From Erythrocercus mccallii (lineage: Eukaryota; Chordata; Aves; Passeriformes; Dicruridae), in NCBI GenBank assembly GCA_013397435.1, contig VZRG01000004.1, forward strand, positions 1,733,060 through 1,797,059: a stretch of DNA of 64,000 nucleotides, read 5' to 3'. The translations under genes were made by a program, and so were the position numbers. Shown here piece after piece: positions 29,101-36,500 of the stretch. Under the pieces are notes generated by a model. That model was not told where the DNA came from and did no database searches. It worked only from the letters and a program-made list of their open reading frames with translations. Positions within the stretch are counted from its first letter, which is position 1. Each line of letters begins with the position of its first letter.

Positions 29101-30857
29101 TACTTCAAAGATGTGTAGACGTGGTGCTCAGGAACATGCTTTAATGGTGGCAGTGTTAGGTTTATGCCTGGACTTGATGCTCTTTAGGGTCTTCCTCAAC
29201 CTAAAAGGTTTTATGATTCACTTGTATTAGACTAATTTTGATTTTTAATTTAAACTGGAGACTGTTATGTTTAATCCTTGAATTAATGTTAATAGCAAAA
29301 TCAAGGCAACGTGTCAAACTAAATTCATATTTATCAGGCCCAAATTCCATAAAATTTAAGCTTTTCCCTACAGCTTTACAAATATTATATACCTTTATCC
29401 AAGACAATGGAATTCCAAAATCTAATTTTTGTATAATGATTGTAAGGGCTGTACCACAATGACCTCCATTTGGGGCTCAGTGATCTGTGCTTTGCTTCCA
29501 TCTCACTTTGCTATCACCAGTATTAGCAAGCACAACAGAACTCCTGTTGACATAAAATAAGGGCTGCAGTTCTAGTTTAAATAAAAAACTATGACAAAAC
29601 TTTTGAGTTTATGGCATAAACTGAAACCTGCCTAGCGAGGTTTTAGCATTCTCTGAATTTAACATGCACATCTCCTTGTCAAAGTGAGTTTGGATTCTCA
29701 ACTGCTTTTCACCAGTGCTCATTTAGCCCTTCAGCTCTCCTGAACTTGGTACAAAATGTCACTAGACCAGTGAAATATTTTTTCCTCGTTTTTACAAGTA
29801 TGTTTATTTAGGGAAAAAAGTAGATAAAGGCAAAGTCACTGCTTTTCATTAACCAAATATTTTGAATTTTTAAAGAAGAGAGCCAATAATTGTCATATAA
29901 AACATCAATCATTATGAAACTGAAAGTCTTGAAAAACTATGAGCTCAAAATCAGGGAAACTAGGTGACTCTATAGTAACTTATAATGGTGAGGTTCACAA
30001 AGAAGATAAAGGAAAAGTTGTTCCTATACATGAATGATTAGGGGATGCACTACTTTTGTAATATTATATATTTCCTCTCTTGTCATTTGCAAAACGAATT
30101 AAATATAGGAAAGGGTAATTACAGTAGTTTGTAGAAATAAGCTTATCTAACATTTGATCACAGGACATTTCTGTCAAAGTACATAGAACATCTATTTTTT
30201 ATCTACTGCGTGGATAACAAATGCACACTTACAAAAACTGCACCCAGACACCAAACAAATGCACTGTTAATGGGGATATATTCTTCAGTTGACTAAAAGC
30301 TTAATTTAGTTTCAATACAAATTACATTTAGGTATTACATATAAATTAATCATAAAGAAGTGAAAAATAATGTATCAGTGCTGTCTTAACATGTTTTTAA
30401 AGAAATGTGTAACAGCTTCTGGATAATTTTTGGTTTAGAACTTGTCCAGCCTTACTTATTAAAAAGAATGCACAACTGAGTATATGTTACTCAATAAAAT
30501 GTAATAGTACGTATTTAATCAAGACTCATGTTTTACATGTAGATTATGTATATTTAATCAATGCCAAGTTTTACATAGAGATTATGTATAGCATTCATTT
30601 TTGTTCAGCCGCTAAAACTTTAGCTTCACTCATAAAACAAGGTGCCACTATCTGGTGAAAAGCTTTTAGGCTACTTTTCTGAAATCAAACAGCTGACAAT
30701 AAAACAAATATCTTTAAATTTATAACAATAAATCTTATAGAATCAATTAACATTTCCCCATCAAATATAATTCATATTGCATCTTACCTACGAGCAGAAA
30801 ATATATTTTGCACTGTAAGTCCCAAAAGAAGTTGGCTAAAGGGCTCCATGAAAGCAT
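11001..30857 (-). CDS. HEPACAM2: HEPACAM family member 2 (HEPACAM2/MIKI), complete, nine coding exons
   Basis: Single-pass Ig-superfamily membrane protein. Human HEPACAM2 (MIKI) is reported at the Golgi and, when modified, at mitotic centrosomes. Joined minus-strand exons: 30788-30857, 25370-25720, 24049-24333, 17839-18135, 14863-14988, 14757-14781, 14597-14634, 13233-13306, 11001-11117. They total 1383 nt: 460 codons plus stop, against 462 residues in human as I recall it. All introns are GT-AG and all phases agree. Signal peptide about 1-28; V-type Ig about 29-140; C2-type Ig 141-235 and 236-334, each with a cysteine pair; membrane helix about 350-369; tail 370-460 ending with a TVYEVI tyrosine motif. 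Nine N-glycosylation sequons lie in the ectodomain. The identity rests on near-continuous similarity to remembered human HEPACAM2, for example YLLGSV, VVPDLEYQHKFT, DDFGIYEF and VYEVIQHIP. The start is the least certain part (see exon 1). Confidence 0.95.
11118..13232 (-). other. HEPACAM2 intron 8
   Basis: 2115 bp with canonical ends. It contains one antisense CR1 fragment and is otherwise AT-rich sequence without visible genes. Confidence 0.85.
11931..12112 (-). mobile_element. CR1 LINE 3' fragment, antisense (same strand as HEPACAM2)
   Basis: ATAGAATCATAGAAG, TTGGGTTGGAAGTCCCTAAA, the CCATAGGCAGGGACATCTTT block and CACTTCCAGGGATGAGGCAT follow the reverse of the CR1 3' consensus for about 180 bp. 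Confidence 0.88.
13233..13306 (-). CDS. HEPACAM2: HEPACAM2 exon 8: cytoplasmic tail
   Basis: 74 nt, entering in phase 1 and leaving in phase 0, residues 398-422. It encodes GHESASDDFGIYEFITFPDL and a few more residues, very close to the remembered human GHEDALDDFGIYEFVAFPDV. The donor is AGG|GTATGT. If unspliced, the frame would end soon after the donor. Confidence 0.94.
13307..14596 (-). other. HEPACAM2 intron 7
   Basis: 1290 bp with canonical ends; no repeat or RNA gene that I can recognise. Confidence 0.85.
14597..14634 (-). CDS. HEPACAM2: HEPACAM2 exon 7: 38-nt cytoplasmic exon
   Basis: A 38-nt exon encoding AEADYRKAQAFS, matching the human PETEYRKAQTFS segment. It carries a membrane-proximal tyrosine. 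The acceptor is TTCTAG and the donor G|GTAATC. Phase in 2, out 1. It lies 122 bp from exon 6. Exons 6 and 7 total 63 nt, a multiple of three. Confidence 0.92.
14757..14781 (-). CDS. HEPACAM2: HEPACAM2 exon 6: 25-nt microexon
   Basis: A 25-nt exon encoding VIRQKLQS plus shared end codons. It is equivalent to VIKQKLEG of human HEPACAM2, as I recall it. The acceptor is CTTTTCAG and the donor AG|GTAGAA. Entry phase is 1 and exit phase is 2, so skipping this exon alone would shift the frame. It is too short for most gene finders and was recognised from phase and protein similarity. Confidence 0.88.
14863..14988 (-). CDS. HEPACAM2: HEPACAM2 exon 5: juxtamembrane and transmembrane segment
   Basis: 126 nt, phase 1-1, residues 335-377. 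A short polar stalk (LEKLAQKGKS) leads into one hydrophobic helix, about residues 350-369, ending in LFLW. The basic stop-transfer KRYQPHK follows. This gives a type I topology with the Ig domains outside (or luminal) and the C-terminus in the cytosol. The donor is G|GTATGT. The next intron is only 81 bp. Confidence 0.95.
14989..17838 (-). other. HEPACAM2 intron 4
   Basis: 2850 bp between the second C2 exon and the membrane exon. It contains one CR1 fragment and AT-rich sequence; nothing else recognised. Confidence 0.85.
15495..15632 (-). mobile_element. CR1 LINE 3' fragment, antisense, second subfamily
   Basis: CAGAATCAGTTAGGCTGGAA, CCTCTGAGTCCATCAAGTCC and CAGTCTTTCCTTAAACACCT mark a CR1 subfamily that differs from the copy at 11931. 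Confidence 0.85.
17839..18135 (-). CDS. HEPACAM2: HEPACAM2 exon 4: second C2-type Ig domain
   Basis: 297 nt, phase 1-1, residues 236-335. It opens with YGPYGLRVKSDKG, followed by strand B cysteine (VLFDCSADS), the NTYSWIQR tryptophan and DYMCCAFNN with a doubled cysteine. The doubled cysteine is also in remembered human HEPACAM2 (DYVCCAYNN). Sequons are NTT and NVT. The acceptor follows a long pyrimidine tract and the donor is G|GTAAGA. Confidence 0.95.
18136..24048 (-). other. HEPACAM2 intron 3
   Basis: 5913 bp, the largest HEPACAM2 intron. It contains an AT low-complexity tract near 18725 and a short GAGATGAAAG duplication near 22557. No gene or clear transposon seen. Confidence 0.8.
18724..18759. 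repeat. AATTAATT low-complexity tract
   Basis: AATAATTAATTAATTAAATA-type sequence, self-complementary and non-coding. Confidence 0.65.
24049..24333 (-). CDS. HEPACAM2: HEPACAM2 exon 3: first C2-type Ig domain
   Basis: 285 nt, phase 1-1, residues 141-236. It starts with a proline-rich linker (PVAKPTVHTEPSSG), then a C2-type domain with strand B cysteine (NITLKC), strand C tryptophan (AYQWMKNG) and strand F cysteine (DIGNYSC). Four sequons (NIT, NYT, NAT, NYS) are visible. The donor is T|GTGAGT. One phase 1-1 exon per Ig domain is the usual arrangement in the superfamily. Confidence 0.95.
24334..25369 (-). other. HEPACAM2 intron 2
   Basis: 1036 bp with canonical ends; nothing recognised inside. 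Confidence 0.85.
25370..25720 (-). CDS. HEPACAM2: HEPACAM2 exon 2: V-type Ig domain
   Basis: 351 nt, phase 1 at both ends. It encodes residues 24-141: end of the signal peptide, then the membrane-distal V-type Ig domain. Visible landmarks are IIWLFER (the tryptophan of strand C), VVPDLEYQHKFT, and DEGNYIVKV in strand F. Neither usual Ig cysteine is present: the strand B position reads LHLSV and strand F reads NYIVKV. Remembered human HEPACAM2 is the same (LYLPV, NYIVKV), so this is a family trait, not damage. Sequons are NAT, NAS and NGT. The acceptor is TTTTTATGCAG and the donor G|GTAAGT. Confidence 0.95.
26955..27010 (+). mobile_element. CR1 LINE 3' terminus
   Basis: TTGGACTTGATGATCCTTGA, GGTCCCTCAAACC and GATTCTGTGATTCT match the extreme CR1 3' end including the terminal octamer repeats. 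The copy is very short. Confidence 0.85.
28145..28173. repeat. (GAGAAA)n purine microsatellite
   Basis: About four copies of GAGAAA/GAGAGAAA. Confidence 0.8.
29020..29220 (+). mobile_element. CR1 LINE 3' fragment
   Basis: AGGAAGTGGTAGAGTTACC, CTCCCTGGGAGTACTTCAAA, GGACTTGATGCTCTTTAGGG and the terminal TTTTATGATTCA follow the CR1 sense 3' end for about 200 bp. Confidence 0.88.
30513..30589. repeat. Imperfect 38-39 bp tandem duplication
   Basis: Two adjacent units (30513-30551 and 30552-30589) both start ATTTAATCAA and end AGATTATGTAT or GATTATGTAT, with a few differences in between. Confidence 0.8.
30788..30857 (-). CDS. HEPACAM2: HEPACAM2 exon 1: start codon and signal peptide
   Basis: The chosen ATG at 30857-30855 has A at -3. 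It opens 23 codons plus one base and joins in frame to exon 2, giving a hydrophobic leader (QCKIYFLLVGICSA) that matches the human QCKIYLLLFG segment. The donor is G|GTAAGA. The DNA also preserves, one frame away, the human GQDAFMEPF stretch. That frame has GTG where human has the first ATG. Its second ATG (30849) runs out of frame with exon 2 because the bird sequence is one base longer between MEPF and QCKIY. The 5' end of the transcript is not visible. A different first exon upstream, as in some mammalian isoforms, cannot be excluded. Confidence 0.75.
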
Positions 30858-33079
30858 CCTGTCCCACACAAATGCCACCTTCTCAGCACTAAGCCAGGGC
30901 TTGGACCTGCAGCTGCTGGTTTATTTGCTAGGGAAATCAGCAATGAGTTAACAGGTCCTATCCTGTCCCCTGCCTTATGTGATTTGAATACGTGTATACA
31001 AAGAACAAAGGGAGTGGAGCACCTGTTAGATGAGGACCCATCTTCATTGCCTCTGACTTTATCATAAACCTTCCCCGGCAGCAAATATGACACAGAATGT
31101 AATAAATGGGGCACACAATACAAAGTACATGTAATTAACAGAAGTAAGTAAATGCACCAAGTGAATAGGTTATACAGTTATTAACTTCCTTTAGTTACAG
31201 TTTCATGAAAAACACTGTGATGCTACATGCTTATTTCAAACTAAAATTAGTATTCAGAATATTTTTTCAGAACTTTTCTAATGACAGCTCTCATTTTCTG
31301 TTACAAAAAACCACTAAACAGCTGTTAAAGAGCCCTACTAATTTTTTTCTTAGCACTTTCAAGCCCATAACTTTCTGTGGTTTTTTTCCTTAACATAACT
31401 ATAACTCAGCAAAGAACTAATTCCCATCCTCTAAACAACATGTGGTGTCAAGTGCCTCTGAGACATCTTTGAAATGAAAATCCCATGGCTAGAGTGGACA
31501 GCTCACTACAGCTGTTAACTGCTGATCATTGATTCCTCTCCATTAACTTACATCAGTTTAAATTAATATTAATGTAGGCTTTGGATTTTGTCCAAAGCTG
31601 TCACTCACCATACAAATCAGCAGCAAACTGGACAAACCCTCCCAGAGCTGCGCAGTAACAGTTTGCAACAGCAAACATTAGCAGTGACAGAGATGGTTTA
31701 TCCATACAAAACCACACAATATTTTTCACTAAACAGCGCTTAGGCAGCCTATTATCAATTGACAAATATTAGGTTAGACTCTGTCCTGCTTTGTGCAGGA
31801 GCAACTGGTAGGAAGGAACTGCCTCCCCTTCCTTGTGTGCTAGGAACAGGGGTCCAGCAAGCCCCCATCATACGGGCTGAACTCAATTTTTACCTTACTT
31901 AAAGAGAGGTGAAAACACCCAGATGCTTCCAGGTCCAATACAAGAAACACAAGGCTTATTCCAGGTTAATAAAGCAGAAGTACAGTGGACCCACCAGAAA
32001 TAATACCACTCCCCGACATATGTCAGGAAATGAAGAGGGTATTTCACATATTCCCAAAAGCTTTCTGGCTCCATTGTCCTGCCCACCTGAATGCTGCTGT
32101 TTATAACCTGCTTAATCCACCAAACTGTAGGCTTGATATATCAAATTTCAGCCTTTCATAAAAGCTAGGTTAGAATTTATAATCTACTTGATTTCACCAC
32201 GTAATAAAATATTGGTCATAGGTTCTAACTGAAATGATGGGACCTTTAGCATTGGAATAAAACCTGTGTTGGCTTTTTAAAAGCCCCATATGGGCAAAGA
32301 ATAATAAAAAAGGAACAGATTAGCACAGTTATGTTTTTCAATTGTGTCCTGTCATTTCCAGCATTTGAATATATTCTTAATGTCATTAATATACTGCAAT
32401 TTTTTACAGGAACTCACACAAATGTTGTGCATGCGAAAAATGGATTTTTCTGTAGAACTGTAGCTCCCACTAGTCGTTAAATGGCATTCAGACTTAATAC
32501 AAATCAAACCTCCCTTCTTTTGAATGGAAGCAACTATATTAAACCAACACAATTTGCAGCACCAACACTCTGAAAATTTTAGTTATTTAGCACTTCATTA
32601 TGTGCTAAACTTGCTAGAGGCTTTCCACAAAACAACTACGTGAAATTCCCAATGGTAGCCGGAAGTAATGAGCTCCTGCTAAGAAAGCAGGGAGGGACCA
32701 TCGGTGCTGACCGTCCCTTTGTCAGTGTCGTTCCAAAGACACCTGCTCCTGCCTGCCCTGCCCTGCCCTGCAACAACACACCAGCACCTGGGGCCCTCAC
32801 TATCACAGATCAGGAAACACGCGGGGCTGAGCTCCGTGCACTCGAGAAAGAAAAAAACCCTTCTTCTAAAGCTACAACCATGCCACAGTGGGCGTGCCGG
32901 TGGTCTCACAGTCGAATGCTGTCTCCACTTAAGCAAAGACTGTAGAATAAATTATTTCTTTACTTGTGCTGATTAAAAAGCTATCTGGTGGGTTTTGGTG
33001 TGTGTGTCTTTTTTCAAAGTTGCTATCAACACAACAAAATAGAGTGACACAAGCCTGTTTTGGCGACGCAAAACCACAT
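30858..33079. other. Intergenic region between divergent HEPACAM2 and VPS50
   Basis: About 2.2 kb that must hold the HEPACAM2 5' UTR and promoter on its left and approaches the VPS50 CpG island on its right. No CpG island and no convincing TATA box is seen on the HEPACAM2 side. A short (CCCTG)n tract lies at about 32750-32770. Overlapping reading frames near 32.64-32.98 kb have no support. Confidence 0.6.
32750..32770. repeat. (CCCTG)n short repeat
   Basis: Four copies of CCCTG or GCCTG just outside the CpG island. Confidence 0.7.
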
Positions 33080-33330
33080 CCATTCCCCATAAACAGGACA
33101 GACGCGCTCTGTGCGAAACGCCCGAAATAACCCCAGACAACCGGGAAACTGTCCTCGTCTACGCGTACGCCCGAGCTTGTCTCCATAAACAGAGCCTCGT
33201 TCTGTCTTCTGAGCGAACCGTTTCCACATGTACACAGGCGAACCTCACTGCTCTCGCATCCCACCCGCACCACCAGAGCCGCGACCGGTACCGCGCCCCG
33301 CGAGGGCGCCGCCGTGCCGGCCGCGCTGCC

Positions 33331-33342
33331 GGGACTTGTAGT
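33331..33342 (-). promoter_or_regulatory. ZNF143/THAP11-type (ACTACAA-TTCCC) promoter motif
   Basis: The minus strand reads ACTACAAGTCCC, one base away from the ACTACAATTCCC element found in many TATA-less vertebrate promoters. It sits just upstream of the GC box. Binding is inferred from motif only. Confidence 0.5.
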
Positions 33343-33360
33343 CGGGCGGGGCGGCCCGGA

Positions 33361-33372
33361 ACTACCGCTCCC
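33361..33372 (+). promoter_or_regulatory. Weaker second ACTAC-TCCC motif
   Basis: Plus strand ACTACCGCTCCC, facing the motif at 33331-33342 so that the two form an inverted pair around the GC box. The match is poorer than the first, so this call is tentative. Confidence 0.3.
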
Positions 33373-33406
33373 AGGGAGCCGCGGGCGGGCGCGGTCAGGT
33401 GGCGCG

Positions 33407-33417
33407 CAACATGGCTC
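33407..33417 (+). promoter_or_regulatory. YY1-like site overlapping an upstream ATG
   Basis: CAACATGGCTC resembles the YY1 core (AANATGGC). YY1 sites of this orientation often sit just downstream of the start site in CpG-island promoters, which would put transcription initiation slightly upstream of it. Confidence 0.35.
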
Positions 33418-33449
33418 CGCCGTGCCCCGGCGCCTTGCGCGGCCGCTGA
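33411..33449 (+). promoter_or_regulatory. Upstream ORF in the VPS50 leader (12 codons)
   Basis: ATG with A at -3 and G at +4, encoding MAPPCPGALRGR and then TGA at 33447-33449. It ends 28 bases before the VPS50 ATG and is in another frame. If the transcript starts upstream of 33411 it would probably lower translation of the main ORF. Whether it lies in the mRNA is unknown. Confidence 0.4.
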
Positions 33450-33477
33450 GCGCAGTCGGGGCGGCGGTGGGGCCATC

Positions 33478-33510
33478 ATGCAGAAGATCAAGTCGCTGAT
33501 GACCCGCCAG
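33478..33510 (+). CDS. VPS50: VPS50 exon 1: start codon
   Basis: ATG at 33478 with A at -3, encoding [11 protein letters not shown] and then donor CAG|GTGAGC. It lies within the CpG island. The same N-terminus is known in human syndetin. A short upstream ORF ends 28 bases before this ATG. Confidence 0.95.
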
Positions 33511-36500
33511 GTGAGCGGCTCTTCTCAGGGGGCGGCGGGGTACCGCCGCGGCCGTCCCGGGCTCTACTCGGGGCCGCCGTGCCCGGGCACTCCGGAGAGC
33601 CGGGGGTATCGCCCTCTGCCCTGCCCGGGGAGGGGAGCCTTGGGGCGTGTGAGCTCTTGCTATACACGCATCCACCTTGTTTTTCTCTTTACGCCGAGAA
33701 ATGGCGTGCGCAGGTGCCAACGCGTAGCTCATGTCACAACAGAGAAATCGCTGTTGAAGATGACAGGGCAGGCCTGTGTCAGTTTGCTTTTTTTGACATA
33801 TGATTTTGAGCGCTGGGCTGTGGTTCTGTAACGTGGCTTTGTCTGGCAGCAAATGCATTTGGTCTGAAGGGAGGCGAGGCTGAGGACTTGCCAGGGACAT
33901 ATTTGGTGGGCACATAGTGAATGTGTGCCAGAGCCCTCGGTGTGTGTCTGTCAGCTCAATGCTGTGTGCCGCTTGTACCTGTTGTCTCCAGGATTAGGGC
34001 GATCTCAGCCTACGTTTGGACCAATATTTCTAAGCTTGAGAGTCCTTTTAAGGAAGTGTATCAGCAGAACATTCCAGTTAATCACATACATGAGACATCC
34101 CTGAAAAGAAGCCTGTTTATCTGCGTCTAAGTTGGAGAACTTAAAATTCGCTTGTGTCACCCGCATCAGATATTCTAGATAGTTATAGAAAATCATGGGA
34201 AAGTCAGAGACTTTTTTGTTTTTCTAAAACTATGGCCTCAGAGTTGTGAACCTTATGCAGGAGGCAGGGCTTAAAAAGAAACACTTGTGTGAAAGTGGAA
34301 TTGCGAAAATAATATTCTGTTCTGCTTCAGTAGAGGGATACGTGATTCATTTTCAGCTTGATTAGGAGGAGTGCTGGGAAGCCTGCCCAGTGTGGAGATG
34401 ATGTTTTCTGCAAATGATACAACTTAGGCAATATTCAGTCATTTGGAAAGATTAGGTTCCATTTACCATTCAATAAGTGAAACCTTTTATTTCTTCTGGA
34501 GATAAGTCACTAGAACTGCATATTTTTGAGAGGACTTCGTGAAGATTTTGTGTGAAGTATGAGAAACTGCAGCAGTTGCTTTGCCTGTTTCTTACATTGA
34601 ATTTCTGGTGCGTAGAGGTGAGTCAGCTTTGATGGTGGCAACTGCAGAGGGAGTTGAAGTGATGTGCAACAAAATCTGAGATTCAAAACCAAAATGGAGA
34701 GGTTTTGCATCTTGGGAAGATGAAACAGTTGTAAAATGTAGTAGTTACCACTGAAGTGATGTACAACACTTCATCAGTTTCAAAGAATAAATACAAACTT
34801 TCTCACCATAAACTAATATAGTACTTTCATAGGTCCTTTTAGAAATATAGGTACTCAGGGCCAGAAAGGGGCTTGGAAAAAATACTGTTAACATTGATCA
34901 CAAGAGCAGGAGGGAGGTCTGCCTGAAACTTGCGGCTCACAGGAACACCCTGAAGTCTCAAGGGAAGCTGGAGTCCGAACCATATTTGAAACCTGAATGT
35001 GTAGATTCATTTCTGCCTGGGGAGCTGGCAGAAAATATGCTAAGCAGCCTGTTCTGTGGTAATGCTGCATGAAATGGTGAGATGTATTTCAGGTTGTCAG
35101 GTAAAGTTGTGGATGCCCCATCCCTAGAAGTGTTCAAGGCCAGGTTGGATGGGGCCCTGGGCAACCTGATCTAGTGGAAGGTGTCCCTGCCCATGGCAGG
35201 GCTTGGAACTACATGATCTTTAGATTCCTTCTAACCCAAAACTTTCTATGAAAATTGTGAATATGTTTGATATTCAACAAACATAAATGCTATTTATGTG
35301 GCTATATGCGTTTTAAGGAGTAATTGTATAGAGCAGCTAATGTGGATTAGGCAACCTTTTTAGTTCAGTTACACATAGGGAAAGCCAGTCCTAGTAGTGG
35401 AATATGGTAAGTAGAAAAATATGCCATCAAGCAGAAATAACTTGCTATAGAGAAGGTGACACATAATTTGAATTCAGTTATTTGATTCCATTCAATTGTT
35501 AAGTTAGTGGAACAAAGTATGTTCAAAATGTTTTTTGGACACAGGCTTGTTCTAAAATTTAAGATATCATCTGGACATTGACAGGAGGATGTGAGTGAGT
35601 TTTATAAAGAAAATGCTAGTGAACTGTACTGAAAAGGTACATATTGCAGTATAAAACTGGAAATACATAGATGTTTGAGGAGCATAATTTATATACCAAT
35701 GGTTTTGCTTAAATGTTTCTAGAATTAGGTCTTAGCCTTCCAGCTATATGTCAGAGTATTTATTAAGGGGCCTGTAGATATCTAGTCAACATCAGGTAAG
35801 ACTTGATTGTAAGATACATAAAGGAATCAAACTTAACTGATTATTAAAATTCTTTTAAAGGGTCTAAGAAGTCCTCAGGAGAGTGTTAATGACCTCAGTC
35901 CTATTGAAAGCTTTCGGATTCCTACTAAGGTATGATACTACATCCCTCCCCTCCCACTCCCTTTATTTTTAGTTTTTCATTTTGTAGTTAAATGACACTT
36001 ATGTATGTGTCATTTTTTTCCCTTACCACCAGATTTGCTGTTGTTTTTTTCAGAGTTTTATTTCTTGCTGAAAATCTTTTAGAGTGTTTTAATGGAAGAA
36101 TTAGAGCTGTGAGACGAATCAGTTCACCAACTACAAATGAACTTGCATGAAAATATTTTTCTTGAAACTTCAGTTGTCACTGGATGCTTATCTTAATATT
36201 ATTTTGGTTTCTGCTGGCATGAATTAAAAAAAAAAGAAGGAAAAAGAAAACTGCCTTTTTTAGTTTTACTTTGGAAAGTAGATGATGTGTGGATGGCCTG
36301 TATAGTTCTAGTCTTAACATTTAGTTTCTTCATGGTTTTGGTGCTGTAAGTATATTTTGTAATTTCATAGTTTTAATCTTGAGCATATATAATTAACTTC
36401 ATGTTCTACTTTAAAAGTTATATCTTTATAACAGTAATAGTTATTGGCATTTTTGGGTCTCACTGTTTAAATGAAGCCAGCTCACTGTCATCTCACAAGT

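Larger units (their letters stand above)
25721..30787 (-). other. HEPACAM2 intron 1
   Basis: 5067 bp. It contains two sense CR1 fragments, a purine microsatellite and an imperfect tandem duplication near the donor (all listed). Long reading frames at 27.3-27.9 kb have no supporting feature. Confidence 0.75.
33080..33680. promoter_or_regulatory. VPS50: CpG island promoter of VPS50
   Basis: The densest GC and CpG stretch of the window, surrounding VPS50 exon 1. It holds GC boxes (GGGCGGGGCGG at about 33344-33354), a YY1-like site and two ZNF143-type motifs. No TATA box is placed in front of the ATG. This is a typical TATA-less housekeeping promoter. The transcription start is not determinable here but is likely within about 33.33-33.42 kb. 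Confidence 0.85.

Noticed and set aside
30847..30849. ATG at 30849 (the MEPF start) as the HEPACAM2 start codon
   Set aside because: Its frame reads out of phase with exon 2 after splicing at 30788 and would stop early; it also has T at -3.
33159..33491. 110-codon minus-strand frame overlapping VPS50 exon 1
   Set aside because: Another stop-poor frame of the CpG island, antisense to the real start exon.
32929..33915. 328-codon minus-strand frame across the VPS50 promoter
   Set aside because: It runs through the CpG island, where stop codons are rare, is rich in R, P, A and G and matches no family that I recognise. The true gene here is VPS50 on the other strand.
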